From assembly GCF_014654205.1 (NCBI RefSeq), contig NZ_BNAW01000035.1, forward strand, positions 24,736-88,735: a stretch of 64,000 nucleotides of DNA, written 5' to 3'. The stretch comes from Amycolatopsis bullii (GTDB lineage Bacteria; Actinomycetota; Actinomycetes; Mycobacteriales; Pseudonocardiaceae). Made by a program: the position numbers and the translations under genes. The notes beneath the pieces are model-generated. The model was not told where the DNA came from, ran no database searches, and was given only the letters and a program-made list of their open reading frames with translations. Positions 42,032 through 50,733 of this stretch are shown piece by piece. Position 1 is the stretch's first letter. Each line of letters starts with the position of its first letter.

Positions 42032-43225
42032 GTGCGGCACGGTATGACCACCCACGGCCTTTTCCAGCAGAACAAGGCCCACAGCCCGTCGTTCTTCTCC
42101 GTGGCCAGGGCGATGGGCCAGCACGCGGACGACCTCGCGGACTTCTGCATCCCCTGCAACCCGTACTTCCCGACCGACGAGATGTTCGGCGAGCTCGAAC
42201 GCAACCTCCGCACGATCCTCAAGTTCTACCCGAGCGACGCCGCCGCGATCACCGCGCAGCTGGCCGGCGTGCTGCGGCTCAACCCGTCGACGATCTCCCT
42301 GGCCAACGGCTCGACCGAGCTGATCACCTGGATCGACCGGCTGCTGGTCGACTCCAGCGTCGCCGTGCCGATCCCGACGTTCGGCCGCTGGACCGACCAG
42401 CCGATGGAGACCGGCAAGCGCGTCGACATGTTCCTGCTGAAGGAAGCGGACGGCTTCGAGCTGCGCGTGGACGAGTACATCGACTTCATCAAACGCCGCG
42501 GCTCCCGGGTCGCGGTGCTGTGCAACCCGAACAACCCCGACGGCGGGTACCTGCCGCGCCGCGAGGTGATCCGGTTCATGGACGCCCTCGAGGACCTCGA
42601 CCTGGTGGTGATCGACGAGTCCTTCATCGACTTCGTCGAGGTCGAGCGGAACCCGTCGGTGGCCGCCGAAGCCGTCGTCCGGCCGAACGTGATCGTGCTG
42701 AAGAGCCTCGGCAAGAACTTCGGGCTGCACGGGATCCGGTTCGGCTACCAGGTCTCGAACCCGGCGCTGACGCGCAAGCTGTCGGCCGCCCTGCCGAAGT
42801 GGAACCTGAACTCCCTCGCCGAGACGGTGATCTTCATGCTCGCCGAGCACCGCGCGGAGTACGAGGACAGCCTCAAGAAGCTCGCGCTCGACCGGTTCAT
42901 GATGCATTCGCAGCTCGGGCAGTTCCCGGAGCTGACGGTGTTCCCCTCGCAGGCGAACTTCCTGCTGGTCAAGCTGCCTGCGTCGGTCGACGGCGCCGAG
43001 CTGTGCGACTACCTGCTCGCCGAGCACCACCTGCTGGTGCGCCAGTGCGGCAACAAGATCGGCATGACGAGCCAGTTCATGCGCTTCGGGGTGCGGCCGG
43101 ACACCGAGGTCGAGCGGCTGGTCGAGGGACTGCGCGGCGTGGAACGGCTCGGCGGCGGCCGGCACACGACGCCGACCATCGAGCTGGTGTCCCACTCGCG
43201 CGAGCCGGAACGGTCGATCAGCTGA
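42032..43225 (+). CDS. PLP-dependent aminotransferase, class I/II
   Basis: 397 residues from GTG 42032 (ACGGAG seven bases upstream); ATG 42044 is an alternative. Fold type I: LANGSTELITWIDRLL, CNPNNPDGG (cofactor ring Asn), VVIDESFIDF (pyridine Asp) and SLGKNFGLHGIRFGY with the Schiff-base Lys. Closest in style to histidinol-phosphate aminotransferase and CobD-like decarboxylases. The following kinase-like gene suggests an amino-alcohol or amino-phosphate pathway, which is inference. Confidence 0.85.
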   Translation: MRHGMTTHGLFQQNKAHSPSFFSVARAMGQHADDLADFCIPCNPYFPTDEMFGELERNLRTILKFYPSDAAAITAQLAGVLRLNPSTISLANGSTELITWIDRLLVDSSVAVPIPTFGRWTDQPMETGKRVDMFLLKEADGFELRVDEYIDFIKRRGSRVAVLCNPNNPDGGYLPRREVIRFMDALEDLDLVVIDESFIDFVEVERNPSVAAEAVVRPNVIVLKSLGKNFGLHGIRFGYQVSNPALTRKLSAALPKWNLNSLAETVIFMLAEHRAEYEDSLKKLALDRFMMHSQLGQFPELTVFPSQANFLLVKLPASVDGAELCDYLLAEHHLLVRQCGNKIGMTSQFMRFGVRPDTEVERLVEGLRGVERLGGGRHTTPTIELVSHSREPERSIS

Positions 43226-43236
43226 GCACCTGGGCG

Positions 43237-44163
43237 ATGGCCGACTTCCAGGCGAACACCCGGCCGTTCGCCGAGCTCGACCGCGCCGGCCGGACCCGGC
43301 GCCTGCGACGGCTCGCGGAAGCGGCGTTGACGGCGTACGCCGTGCCGGTGGCCCGCCTGACCCCGCTGGCCCACGGGCACAACACGTCGTTCCGCGTCGA
43401 CGGCGCGGACGGCCACCGGTACGTGCTGCGGGTGCAGCGGCCGGACGGCCCCGGCGTCGCGCAGGTCCGGGCCGAGATGGCCTGGCTCGCCACGCTGCGC
43501 CGCGAAACCGGACTCGTCGTCCCGCAGCCGGTGCCGACGCGCGCGCGGGACCTGGTCACCGTGGTCGCCGACCCCGCGGTGCCCGAGCCCCGCACCTGCG
43601 TGCTCTGCCACTGGGTCGAGGGCCGGTTCCTCGACGAGCGGCTCAGCGCGCCGCAGCTGTACGCGGTGGGCGAGTTCGCCGCGCGGCTGCACCTGCACGG
43701 CGCGCGGATGAACGGCCTCGACCGCCGCCGCGTCGACGACCTGACCGAGTTCGGCCGCACGCAGGTGGACGGCTTCTCCGCGGCGGTCGTCGAACGGGCC
43801 GTCGCGGCGGCAGGCGGCGACGAGCGGATCCGCGAAGCGGTGGCGCGCGCCCGCGCGGTGCGCGCGGAGCTGGGGTACGGCTCCGACGTCTTCGGCCTGG
43901 TGCACGGCGACCTGCACCAGGACAACTACCTGCTGCACCGCGGCCGGGTGCACGCGATCGACTTCGACGACTGCGGGTACGGGCACTTCGCCTACGACCT
44001 CGCCGTGGCGCTCGACGCCCTCCGGCACCTGCCCCACCGCGAAGAGCTGAAGGAGGCGCTCCTGGACGGCTACCGGTCGGTCCGCCCGGCCGCGGCCACG
44101 ACGGACGCGGGCGTGCTGGCCGCCTTCGCCGGGCTCCGCCGGGTCCAGCTCCGCCTCCGCTGA
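43237..44163 (+). CDS. APH/choline-kinase-like phosphotransferase, possibly truncated at the C-terminus
   Basis: 308 residues. Nucleotide-binding start LTPLAHGHNTSFRVDG and HRYVLRVQRPDG with the ATP Lys replaced by Arg in YVLRVQ. Catalytic loop VHGDLHQDNYL and metal site IDFDDCGYG are present. The sequence stops at RRVQLRLR, whereas relatives usually continue 30 to 60 residues with a helix after this point, so a C-terminal loss is possible. Substrate unknown; relatives phosphorylate homoserine, choline or aminoglycosides. Eleven bases after the aminotransferase stop. Confidence 0.75.
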   Translation: MADFQANTRPFAELDRAGRTRRLRRLAEAALTAYAVPVARLTPLAHGHNTSFRVDGADGHRYVLRVQRPDGPGVAQVRAEMAWLATLRRETGLVVPQPVPTRARDLVTVVADPAVPEPRTCVLCHWVEGRFLDERLSAPQLYAVGEFAARLHLHGARMNGLDRRRVDDLTEFGRTQVDGFSAAVVERAVAAAGGDERIREAVARARAVRAELGYGSDVFGLVHGDLHQDNYLLHRGRVHAIDFDDCGYGHFAYDLAVALDALRHLPHREELKEALLDGYRSVRPAAATTDAGVLAAFAGLRRVQLRLR

Positions 44164-44165
44164 CC

Positions 44166-44194
44166 GCTACATGCCGTCGTTACAATTGCTACAT
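44166..44194 (+). promoter_or_regulatory. Two GCTACAT boxes at the TetR start
   Basis: GCTACAT occurs at 44166-44172 and at 44188-44194, the second overlapping the ATG of the TetR gene (44193). The same heptamer occurs twice just before the next gene. The arrangement suggests autoregulation by this TetR, whose start has almost no leader. Confidence 0.5.
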
Positions 44195-44882
44195 GGCCGG
44201 ACGATCGAGCAACGCCACCAGTACCCGCGACCGCCTGCTCATGGCCGCCGGTCAGCTCCTGCACGAAGCGGGCGACGGGCCGGTGTCGACGCGGGCGATC
44301 TGCGAACGCGCCGGCGTCCAGGCCCCCACGCTGTACCACCACTTCGGCAGCAAGCAGGGCCTGCTCGACGCGGTCGTCAACTACGGCTTCACCCAGTACG
44401 TCCAGGCGCCGGAACCGGGCGGCGACCCGGTGGACCGGATCCGCGCGGGCTGGGACAGGCACGTCGAGTACGGCTTGGAGCACCCCGCGTTCTACGTGCT
44501 GCTCTACGGCCAGATCGAGCCGGGCGTGCCGTGCAACCTCACGTCGAGCGCCGAAGCGATGCTGCTGGAGCTCTTCACGCCGTTGGCGCGCGACGGCCGC
44601 CTGCGCGTCGAGGCGGCGGAGGCCGCGCGGCAGTTCGCGGCGGCCAACAGCGGCGTGACGCTCAGCCTGATCGCCCAGCCGGAGGAACGCCGGGACCTGA
44701 CGATGTCCGCGCAGGTCAGGGAGTCGGTACTGGCCGGGCTGCTCGCCGACCCTCCGGCCGAAGGCACGTCCGTGAGCGCGCTCGCTGTCGCTTTGTCGAC
44801 CGCCCTCGAGGACGACGACCGCGCCTTGACCCCGACCGAGCGCCTGATGCTGAGGGAGTGGCTGCACCGGCTGGCGAGCTGA
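44193..44882 (+). CDS. TetR-family transcriptional regulator
   Basis: 229 residues. N-terminal HTH: TRDRLLMAAGQLLHEAGDGP, then STRAICERAGVQAPTLYHHF and GSKQGLLDAVV, the standard TetR pattern. The ligand domain has EHPAFYVLLYGQIEPG, common in TetR_C_33-like groups. It is probably the regulator of itself and of the LLM oxidoreductase downstream, because GCTACAT boxes lie before both. The ligand may be a substrate of that enzyme. Confidence 0.9.
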   Translation: MAGRSSNATSTRDRLLMAAGQLLHEAGDGPVSTRAICERAGVQAPTLYHHFGSKQGLLDAVVNYGFTQYVQAPEPGGDPVDRIRAGWDRHVEYGLEHPAFYVLLYGQIEPGVPCNLTSSAEAMLLELFTPLARDGRLRVEAAEAARQFAAANSGVTLSLIAQPEERRDLTMSAQVRESVLAGLLADPPAEGTSVSALAVALSTALEDDDRALTPTERLMLREWLHRLAS

Positions 44883-44884
44883 GC

Positions 44885-44902
44885 GCTACATTTGCTACAT
44901 TG
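44885..44902 (+). promoter_or_regulatory. Two GCTACAT boxes before the LLM gene
   Basis: GCTACAT at 44885-44891 and 44894-44900, nine bases apart, between the TetR stop and the ATG at 44909. The same heptamer flanks the TetR start, so both genes are probably bound by one regulator. The spacing differs between the two places (22 against 9), so the exact operator form is unclear. Confidence 0.45.
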
Positions 44903-44908
44903 CTCGAT

Positions 44909-45757
44909 ATGGTAAATGTATCGAGCACGTTCGGCCTGTTCCTGGCTCCGCACCGCGACGACGTCGTCCGCAAGGAACAGGCGATCGCGGCGGACGCACT
45001 GGGGTACGGCGTGGTCTGGCTGGGCACCGGGAGCAGCTCGGTCGGCGACCTCGCCTTCGTCGAAGAAATCCTCGCCGCCACCGAGCGGGTCACCGTGGCG
45101 ACCGCGATCGTCAACATGTGGCTGGACGAACCGGAGACGCTCGCCGAGTCCTACCACCGGCTCGCCGGGCGCTACGGACAGCGCTTGCTGCTCGGCATCG
45201 GCGTCGGCCATCCCGAGTCGGTCACCGGATACCAGAGCCCGTACGCCAAGATCGCCGGCTACCTCGACCGGCTCGACGCGGCCGGCGTCCCGGCCGAGGC
45301 CCGGGTGCTCGCCGCGCTCGGCGACCGCGTGCTGAAGCTGGCCGCCGAACGCACCGCGGGCGCACACCCGTACCTCGTGCCCGCCACGCACACCCGGCAC
45401 GCGCGCGCGATCCTGGGTGCGGGCAAGCTCCTCGCGCCGGAGCAGAAGGTGGTCGTGGACGACGACAGCGCGGCCGCGCGCGCCATCGGACGGCCGTACG
45501 TCCAGACCCCCTACCTGGGCTTGCGCAACTACGTGAACAACCTGCTGCGGCACGGGTACACCGAGGCCGACGTCGCCGGCGGCGGCAGTGACCGCCTGAT
45601 CGACGACCTCGTCCTGCACGGCACGCCGGAGACGATCGCCAAGGGCCTGCTGTCCCATGTGGACGCCGGTGCCGACCACGTGGCGGTGCAGGTGCTCGGC
45701 CCGTCACCCGAAGTGGAGCTGGAGAACCAGCGGCGGCTGGCCGGAGTGCTGCTCTGA
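44909..45757 (+). CDS. LLM-class F420-dependent oxidoreductase
   Basis: 282 residues from ATG 44909. Luciferase-like TIM barrel: SSTFGLFLAPHRDD, ADALGYGVVWLGTG, TVATAIVNMWLDEPE and GQRLLLGIGVGHPE, with the later NNLLRHGYTEADV and HGTPETIAKGLL segments. It belongs to the probable-F420 group (TIGR03620-like in style). It transfers hydride between reduced F420 and an unknown substrate in the cytoplasm. Regulated with the TetR gene by shared boxes. Confidence 0.83.
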   Translation: MVNVSSTFGLFLAPHRDDVVRKEQAIAADALGYGVVWLGTGSSSVGDLAFVEEILAATERVTVATAIVNMWLDEPETLAESYHRLAGRYGQRLLLGIGVGHPESVTGYQSPYAKIAGYLDRLDAAGVPAEARVLAALGDRVLKLAAERTAGAHPYLVPATHTRHARAILGAGKLLAPEQKVVVDDDSAAARAIGRPYVQTPYLGLRNYVNNLLRHGYTEADVAGGGSDRLIDDLVLHGTPETIAKGLLSHVDAGADHVAVQVLGPSPEVELENQRRLAGVLL

Positions 45758-46549
45758 TCAGCCGGGCGCGGGCAGCAGGGCGTTCAGAGCCGCCACCAGC
45801 GTGCGTTCCTCGCGGGCGAAGTGAGCGTCCAATTCGGACCTGAGCCGGTCGAACTCCGCGCGCAGCCGCACCGGGTCGGCTTCCGCCTCGACGAGCTGCC
45901 GGATCTCTTCCTGCAGCCGCGCGACAACGGCGTGCTCTTCGTCCAGCTTCGCCAGCGTGGGCGCGAGGGCGGGGAACCGCTGGGCCAGCAACGGGAAGAT
46001 GCTCGAGGTCTCACCGGTGTGGTGCCGGGTGAGGGCGGTGCAGAACCCGGCGCACCGCAGCCGCAGCTCACGCGGGGTCCCGCAATCCAGCCCGGCGCTC
46101 AGTTCCTTCAGCTCGCCGCGCAGCCAGTCGTGCACCTCGACGAGCCAGTCGCCCATGCGGCGCGCGGTGTCGATCCGGTGCAGCTCGACGACGGGCAGGA
46201 GCCGGGTCGTTCGCGCCTGGTAGTCCGCGAACCCCGGCTCCCGCGCGATCACCTCGGCGAACAGCCTGTCCCGGTCCCGCGGGAGGGCCGCCATCGCCTC
46301 GTACGATTCGGTGTCCGTTTCCACCAGGACAAGCGGGTTGTGCCGGATGTTGTGGTACCAGGCGGGGTGCTTCGGCGACCCCATCGCCGAGGCGACGACG
46401 ACCAGCCGGCCGTCGATGTCCAGGGCGCCCAAGGGAACCCGGTGCTTCCGGCCCGTCCGGGCACCGGTCGTGGTGAGCATGATCAAACTGAGTGGTCCTT
46501 TTCCGATGACGAAATCACCGGAGGCCGAGAGCCGACACGGAAGACACAC
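45758..46549 (-). CDS. Deazaflavin (F420) nitroreductase-hemerythrin fusion
   Basis: 263 residues. N-terminal half: Ddn/Rv3547-like split barrel with MLTTTGARTGRKHRVPLGAL, VVVASAMGSPKHPAWYHNIR and VLVETDTESYEAMAALPRDR. C-terminal half from about 130: hemerythrin HHE helices with His in EVHDWLRGE, HHTGETSSIFPLL, DEEHAVVARL and DAHFAREERTL, the full set of di-iron ligands. Both domains are known alone; the fusion suggests an F420H2 reductase tied to oxygen or NO sensing. Start GTG 46549 has a poor ribosome-binding site and the N-terminus may be longer. Its stop abuts that of the convergent LLM gene. Confidence 0.75.
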   Translation of the reverse strand: MCLPCRLSASGDFVIGKGPLSLIMLTTTGARTGRKHRVPLGALDIDGRLVVVASAMGSPKHPAWYHNIRHNPLVLVETDTESYEAMAALPRDRDRLFAEVIAREPGFADYQARTTRLLPVVELHRIDTARRMGDWLVEVHDWLRGELKELSAGLDCGTPRELRLRCAGFCTALTRHHTGETSSIFPLLAQRFPALAPTLAKLDEEHAVVARLQEEIRQLVEAEADPVRLRAEFDRLRSELDAHFAREERTLVAALNALLPAPG

Positions 46550-46651
46550 CTCTGCCAGGGAAAAGCAGAACGTGTCGATCTCAAGGGGGCTTGAGTAGCC
46601 ACTACCTCCGTGTGTCGGCCCATCCGGGGCGCAGCCTCACGCTAGCACGGC

Positions 46652-47479
46652 TCACCGGGCGGCGTCAGCGGCTTTCCGCGCGGCGGCGGCGGCCGCGTCG
46701 GCTTCGTCGAAGGCCGCCTTCGCCGTCTCGAACTCCGCTTTCGCGCGCCCGGCGCGCTCCTCGGCTTCGGCCAGCCGCTCGCGCAGGTCGTCGACGCGGG
46801 CGGTGGCCTGCTCGGCCGCCCGCTCGGTGCGGACCAGGTCGCGCTCGGCCACCGCGCGTTCCTTGTCTCGTTCGGCCGCTTCCTTGCGCAGGCGCTCGCG
46901 TTCCGCGCGGGCGCGCGCCCGCTCCTCTTCTTCGCGCCGGTGGTCGCGCTTCGGTTCGGCCGGTTCGGCCTTGTCCACCAGCTTCCGCGGGCGCTTCCCG
47001 GTGACGGGCGGGACGCTCGCGGCGAGGCTGAACCACTGGTCGGTGTCCTGGTGCGCGACCGACGTCAACCGCCCGGCGAGGGCCAGCGCGGCGGTGTCCG
47101 GCTCGGCCGCGACGGCCTCCAGGGTCGCCTCCACCTCGCGGCTCACCGTGTCGCTCATCGACGGCAGCTCGTGGAGGATCCGCCGCACCAGCTCGCCGCG
47201 GCGCCGGGTCAGCGCCCGCAGTTCGTCGCCGGCCAGGCGGGTGTGGGCGTCCCGCAGCTCGGCACCGAGCTCGGCCAGTTCGCGCAGCTGGTCGGAGTCG
47301 TCCCTGGCCAGTCCGTTGACGATCGCCGCGGCCGTCGTCGGCTTGCGAAGCTGCTGGATCCGCTTCGCGAGTTCGGCGTCTCCTTCGGCCTTCGCCGCCT
47401 TCGCGGCCTTGTTGCGCGCGCTGACGAACTCCGCGAGGTCGCCCCCGTAGAGCTCACCGGCCACCGTGTCGAAGTCCAT
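46652..47479 (-). CDS. Ala/Glu/Arg-rich coiled-coil protein
   Basis: 275 residues from ATG 47479. The N-terminal half (FDTVAGELYGGDLAEFVSAR onward) is helical with a repeated Leu pattern and ends around residue 150. From about 165 to the end it is a continuous highly charged coiled coil (KRDHRREEEERARARAERER and many Glu-Arg-Ala blocks). No membrane segment or motif. Similar proteins of unknown function are common in actinobacteria and may be cytoskeletal or nucleoid-associated. Divergent from the acyl-CoA synthetase gene. Confidence 0.7.
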   Translation of the reverse strand: MDFDTVAGELYGGDLAEFVSARNKAAKAAKAEGDAELAKRIQQLRKPTTAAAIVNGLARDDSDQLRELAELGAELRDAHTRLAGDELRALTRRRGELVRRILHELPSMSDTVSREVEATLEAVAAEPDTAALALAGRLTSVAHQDTDQWFSLAASVPPVTGKRPRKLVDKAEPAEPKRDHRREEEERARARAERERLRKEAAERDKERAVAERDLVRTERAAEQATARVDDLRERLAEAEERAGRAKAEFETAKAAFDEADAAAAAARKAADAAR

Positions 47480-47539
47480 CGTGGTCCAGCGAACCACATC
47501 GGACTGGTGCGGGCACCCGGGACGAGTCATCATCGGAGG

Positions 47540-49063
47540 ATGTTCTTCGATCTGGGTGTCCGGGACTTCCTCGACCGCGCGGAAACGGTGTACCCGGACC
47601 GCGTCGCCGTGGTCGACGAGCCGGACCAGCCCGCACCGAGCTGGGGTTCGCTCACCTACCGGGAGGTGGCGCGCCGGGCCCGCGCCCAGGCCGCCAACCT
47701 CGACGCCCTCGGTGTGCCAGCCGGCGGGCGGGTCGCGATGGTGTCGCACAACGCCGCGCGGCTGCTCGTGTCGTTCTTCGGCGTGTCCGGCTGGGGCCGG
47801 ATCCTGGTGCCGGTGAACTTCCGGCTGGCTCCCGCCGAGGTCAAGTACATAGTGGAGCACTCCGGCGCGGAAGTGCTGATCGTCGACCCGGAGCTCGAGC
47901 ACCTGCTGGACACGGTGACGGCGAAGCACGTGTTCGTCCTCGGCCGCGACGACGACGCCATCTGGGGCGGCGACGCAACACCGCGCCCCTGGGACGGCGA
48001 CGAGTCGGCCACCGCCACCATCAACTACACGTCGGGCACGACCGCCCGGCCGAAGGGCGTGCAGCTCACCCACCGCAACATCTGGCTGAACGCCGCGGTG
48101 TTCGGCCTGCACACGACGTTGAGCGACCACGACGTCCTGCTGCACACCCTGCCGATGTTCCACTGCAACGGCTGGGGCATGCCGTACGCGGTGACCGGCC
48201 TCGGCGGGCGGCACATCGTGCTGCGGAAGGTCGACGGCACGGAAATCCTGCGACGCATCGACGAGCACGGCGTCACGATCCTGTGCGCGGCGCCCGCGGT
48301 GGTGACGGCGGCCCTGGACGGCGCCGCCGCGTGGGACGGCGACATCCCCGGCCGCGACCGCGTCCGGATCGTCGTGGCCGGCGCGCCGCCGCCGACGCGC
48401 ACGATCGAGCGGGTCCGGGCGGAGCTGGGCTGGGAGTTCATCCAGATCTACGGGCTCACCGAGACCGCGCCGCTGCTGACGGTCAACCGGATGCGCAGCG
48501 AGTGGGCGGACCTCGACCCGCACGAGCAGGCTCGGCTGCTGGGCCGCGCGGGAACGCCGGCGCTGGGCGTCCGGATCGCCGTGGACACCGACGGCGAGGT
48601 GCTCGCCCAGTCCAACCACAACCTGGACGGCTACTGGGAGAACCCGGCGGAAACGGCCCGGGTCACCGACGGCGGCTGGTTCCACACGGGCGACGGCGGC
48701 ACGTTCGAGGACGGCTACCTGACGATCGCGGACCGCAAGAAGGACGTGATCATCTCGGGCGGCGAAAACGTGTCGTCGATCGAGGTCGAGGACGCGCTGA
48801 ACTCGCACCCGGCGATCCGCGAAGCGGCGGTGATCGGCATCCCGGACGAGAAGTGGGGCGAGCTGGTGACGGCGCTGGTCGTGGTCGAGGGCTCGGTGAC
48901 GGCGGAGGAGCTGATCCGGCACTGCCGGGAGCACCTGGCCGGGTACAAGTGCCCGAAGCGGGTGGAGTTCCTGGACGAGCTCCCCCGGACGGCGACGGGG
49001 AAGATCCAGAAGTTCAAGCTCCGGGAGCCGTTCTGGCAGGGCCGGTCGAGGCAGGTCAACTAA
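47540..49063 (+). CDS. Fatty-acid/acyl-CoA synthetase (ANL family)
   Basis: 507 residues from ATG 47540. Complete ANL motifs: A3 loop INYTSGTTARPKGVQLTHRN, the IYGLTET A5 motif, GYLTIADRKKDVIISGGENV hinge (A8) and the A10 Lys in RTATGKIQKFKLRE. This is an ordinary CoA ligase of the FadD or medium-chain type. It contrasts with the shortened ligase in the mce unit. It overlaps the stop of the convergent epoxide-hydrolase gene by four bases. Confidence 0.9.
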   Translation: MFFDLGVRDFLDRAETVYPDRVAVVDEPDQPAPSWGSLTYREVARRARAQAANLDALGVPAGGRVAMVSHNAARLLVSFFGVSGWGRILVPVNFRLAPAEVKYIVEHSGAEVLIVDPELEHLLDTVTAKHVFVLGRDDDAIWGGDATPRPWDGDESATATINYTSGTTARPKGVQLTHRNIWLNAAVFGLHTTLSDHDVLLHTLPMFHCNGWGMPYAVTGLGGRHIVLRKVDGTEILRRIDEHGVTILCAAPAVVTAALDGAAAWDGDIPGRDRVRIVVAGAPPPTRTIERVRAELGWEFIQIYGLTETAPLLTVNRMRSEWADLDPHEQARLLGRAGTPALGVRIAVDTDGEVLAQSNHNLDGYWENPAETARVTDGGWFHTGDGGTFEDGYLTIADRKKDVIISGGENVSSIEVEDALNSHPAIREAAVIGIPDEKWGELVTALVVVEGSVTAEELIRHCREHLAGYKCPKRVEFLDELPRTATGKIQKFKLREPFWQGRSRQVN

Positions 49064-50166
49064 CGGACCAGCCGGAAGAACGTCCGCACCTCCTCGGCGA
49101 ACAGCTCGGGCTGCTCGTACGCCGCGAAGTGCCCACCCCGCTCCAGCTCGTTCCAATGCCGGATGTCGGTGTACCGCCGCTCCGCCCATCGGCGCGACGG
49201 CCGGGGCATCTCCGCCGGGAAGATGGAACACCCCGTCGGCACGTCGACCGTGTCCTCCGTCGCCTCCGAGAACCACTTCTGGACCTTGCGGATGCTCTCC
49301 CAGTAGAGCCGGGCCGAGGACGCCGCCGTGCCCGTCAGCCAGTACAGCGTGATGTCGTCCAGGAGCTCGTCGCGGGTGAACGGGAAGCCGTCGGACCAGG
49401 CGTGGAACTTCTCCACCAGCCAGCCGCACAGGCCCGCCGGGGAGTCGAGGAGGCTGTAGCCGATCGTCTGCGGGCGGGTCGACTGCAGCACCGAATACCC
49501 GTCTTCCCAGCGCTGTGCGTGCTCCAGCGCGTCCAGCGCGGCCTGCTCGGCGGCCGTCAGGTCGCCGAACGTCGCCGGGTCCGGGGCCGCGATCGGCGGG
49601 TTGAGGTGGATGCCCGCCAGGTGCGCCGCGTCCTGCTGGGCCAGCGACGTCGTGATCGACGTCCCCCAGTCGCCGCCCTGTGCCCCGTAGCGCGAGTACC
49701 CCAAGCGGGCCATCAGCGTCGCCCACGCGGCCGCGATCCGCTCGATTCCCCAGCCGGGCGCGGACGGCCGGTCGCTGAACCCGTAGCCCGGCAGCGACGG
49801 GATCACCAGGTGGAACTCCTCGGACAGCGGCTCGATCACCTTGCCGAACTCCAGGAACGAGCCGGGCCAGCCGTGCGTGAGGATCAGCGGGAGCGCGTCC
49901 GCCCGCGGCGAGCGCACGTGCAGGAAGTGGATTCCGAGTCCGTCGATTTCCGTGCGGTACTGCGGAAACCGGTTGAACCGGGCCTCCACGCGACGCCAGT
50001 CGTAATCCGACGCCCAGTACTCGCACAGCGAGCGCAGGTACCCCAGCGGCGTGCCCTGGCTCCAGTCGTCCACCGGCTCGGCCTCGGGCCAGCGCGTCCG
50101 CCGAAGCCGCGCGCGCAGGTCGTCGAGGTCGGCTTCGGGGACCTCGATCCGGAACGGCGTGCTCAC
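49060..50166 (-). CDS. Epoxide hydrolase (EHN-type alpha/beta hydrolase)
   Basis: 368 residues from GTG 50166, which overlaps the DHFR-like stop (GTGA). N-terminal EHN domain (FRIEVPEADLDDLRARLRRT), oxyanion HGWPGS, nucleophile Asp in GAQGGDWGTSI, ring-opening Tyr candidates in the cap (YWLTGTAASSARLYWES), and the catalytic His in LERGGHFAAYEQPE. It hydrolyses epoxides to diols in detoxification or catabolism, and is cotranscribed with the DHFR-like reductase. Confidence 0.9.
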   Translation of the reverse strand: MSTPFRIEVPEADLDDLRARLRRTRWPEAEPVDDWSQGTPLGYLRSLCEYWASDYDWRRVEARFNRFPQYRTEIDGLGIHFLHVRSPRADALPLILTHGWPGSFLEFGKVIEPLSEEFHLVIPSLPGYGFSDRPSAPGWGIERIAAAWATLMARLGYSRYGAQGGDWGTSITTSLAQQDAAHLAGIHLNPPIAAPDPATFGDLTAAEQAALDALEHAQRWEDGYSVLQSTRPQTIGYSLLDSPAGLCGWLVEKFHAWSDGFPFTRDELLDDITLYWLTGTAASSARLYWESIRKVQKWFSEATEDTVDVPTGCSIFPAEMPRPSRRWAERRYTDIRHWNELERGGHFAAYEQPELFAEEVRTFFRLVR

Positions 50167-50708
50167 GCCGGCACGTAGGTCAGCTGCACGACACCGTTGC
50201 CGAAGGTCGCCGATTTCTTCAGCTCCAACGGGAACGACGGCCCCTCCGCGGGGAACAACCGCTTCCCGCGGCCCACGACGACCGGGTACAGCAGCAGGTG
50301 CAGCTCGTCGACCAGGCCTTCGGCCAGCAGCCACCGCACCGCCGTCGGGCTGCCGCTGGTCATGATGTCGCCGCCGGACCCGGCCTTCAGCGTCCGCACC
50401 GCCTCGGCCGGGTCGCCGGTGAGCAGCGTCGAGTTGTTCCAGCCGACTTCGGACAACGTCGAGGAAAGCACGTACTTGCGCACGTTGTTCATGAACTCGG
50501 CGCCTTCGTCGTCCTCGACGGTCCGGCCGGGCCACGCCTCGGCGAACCCTTCGTAGGTGACGCGCCCGAGCAGCATCGCGTCGGCGGCGGCCATCCCGCT
50601 GCCGACGGCCTGGCCGATTTCGTCGCTCCAGTACCGCAACGACCACTTGTCCGGCGCTTCGACCACGCCGTCCAGCGAGATGAACAGGTTCGCGACGATC
50701 TTGCGCAT
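50163..50708 (-). CDS. DHFR/RibD-fold reductase
   Basis: 181 residues from ATG 50708 (MRKIVANLFISLDGVVEAPD), a DHFR-like RibD_C domain: LGRVTYEGFAEAWPG, VLSSTLSEVGWNNSTLL, GGDIMTSGSPTAVRWLLAEG and LLLYPVVVGRGKRLF. These stand-alone proteins are common in actinobacteria; their substrate is usually unknown. It precedes the epoxide-hydrolase gene with a 4-base overlap and starts 25 bases before the molybdopterin-oxidoreductase stop. Confidence 0.85.
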   Translation of the reverse strand: MRKIVANLFISLDGVVEAPDKWSLRYWSDEIGQAVGSGMAAADAMLLGRVTYEGFAEAWPGRTVEDDEGAEFMNNVRKYVLSSTLSEVGWNNSTLLTGDPAEAVRTLKAGSGGDIMTSGSPTAVRWLLAEGLVDELHLLLYPVVVGRGKRLFPAEGPSFPLELKKSATFGNGVVQLTYVPA

Positions 50709-50733
50709 GCGACCACTATAAACCGGCGAAACG

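Noticed and set aside
46652..50026. One protein of about 1120 residues spanning several genes on the minus strand
   Set aside because: The frame is open by composition only. The real unit in it is the coiled-coil gene from ATG 47479, and the rest is antisense to the acyl-CoA synthetase and out of frame with the epoxide hydrolase.
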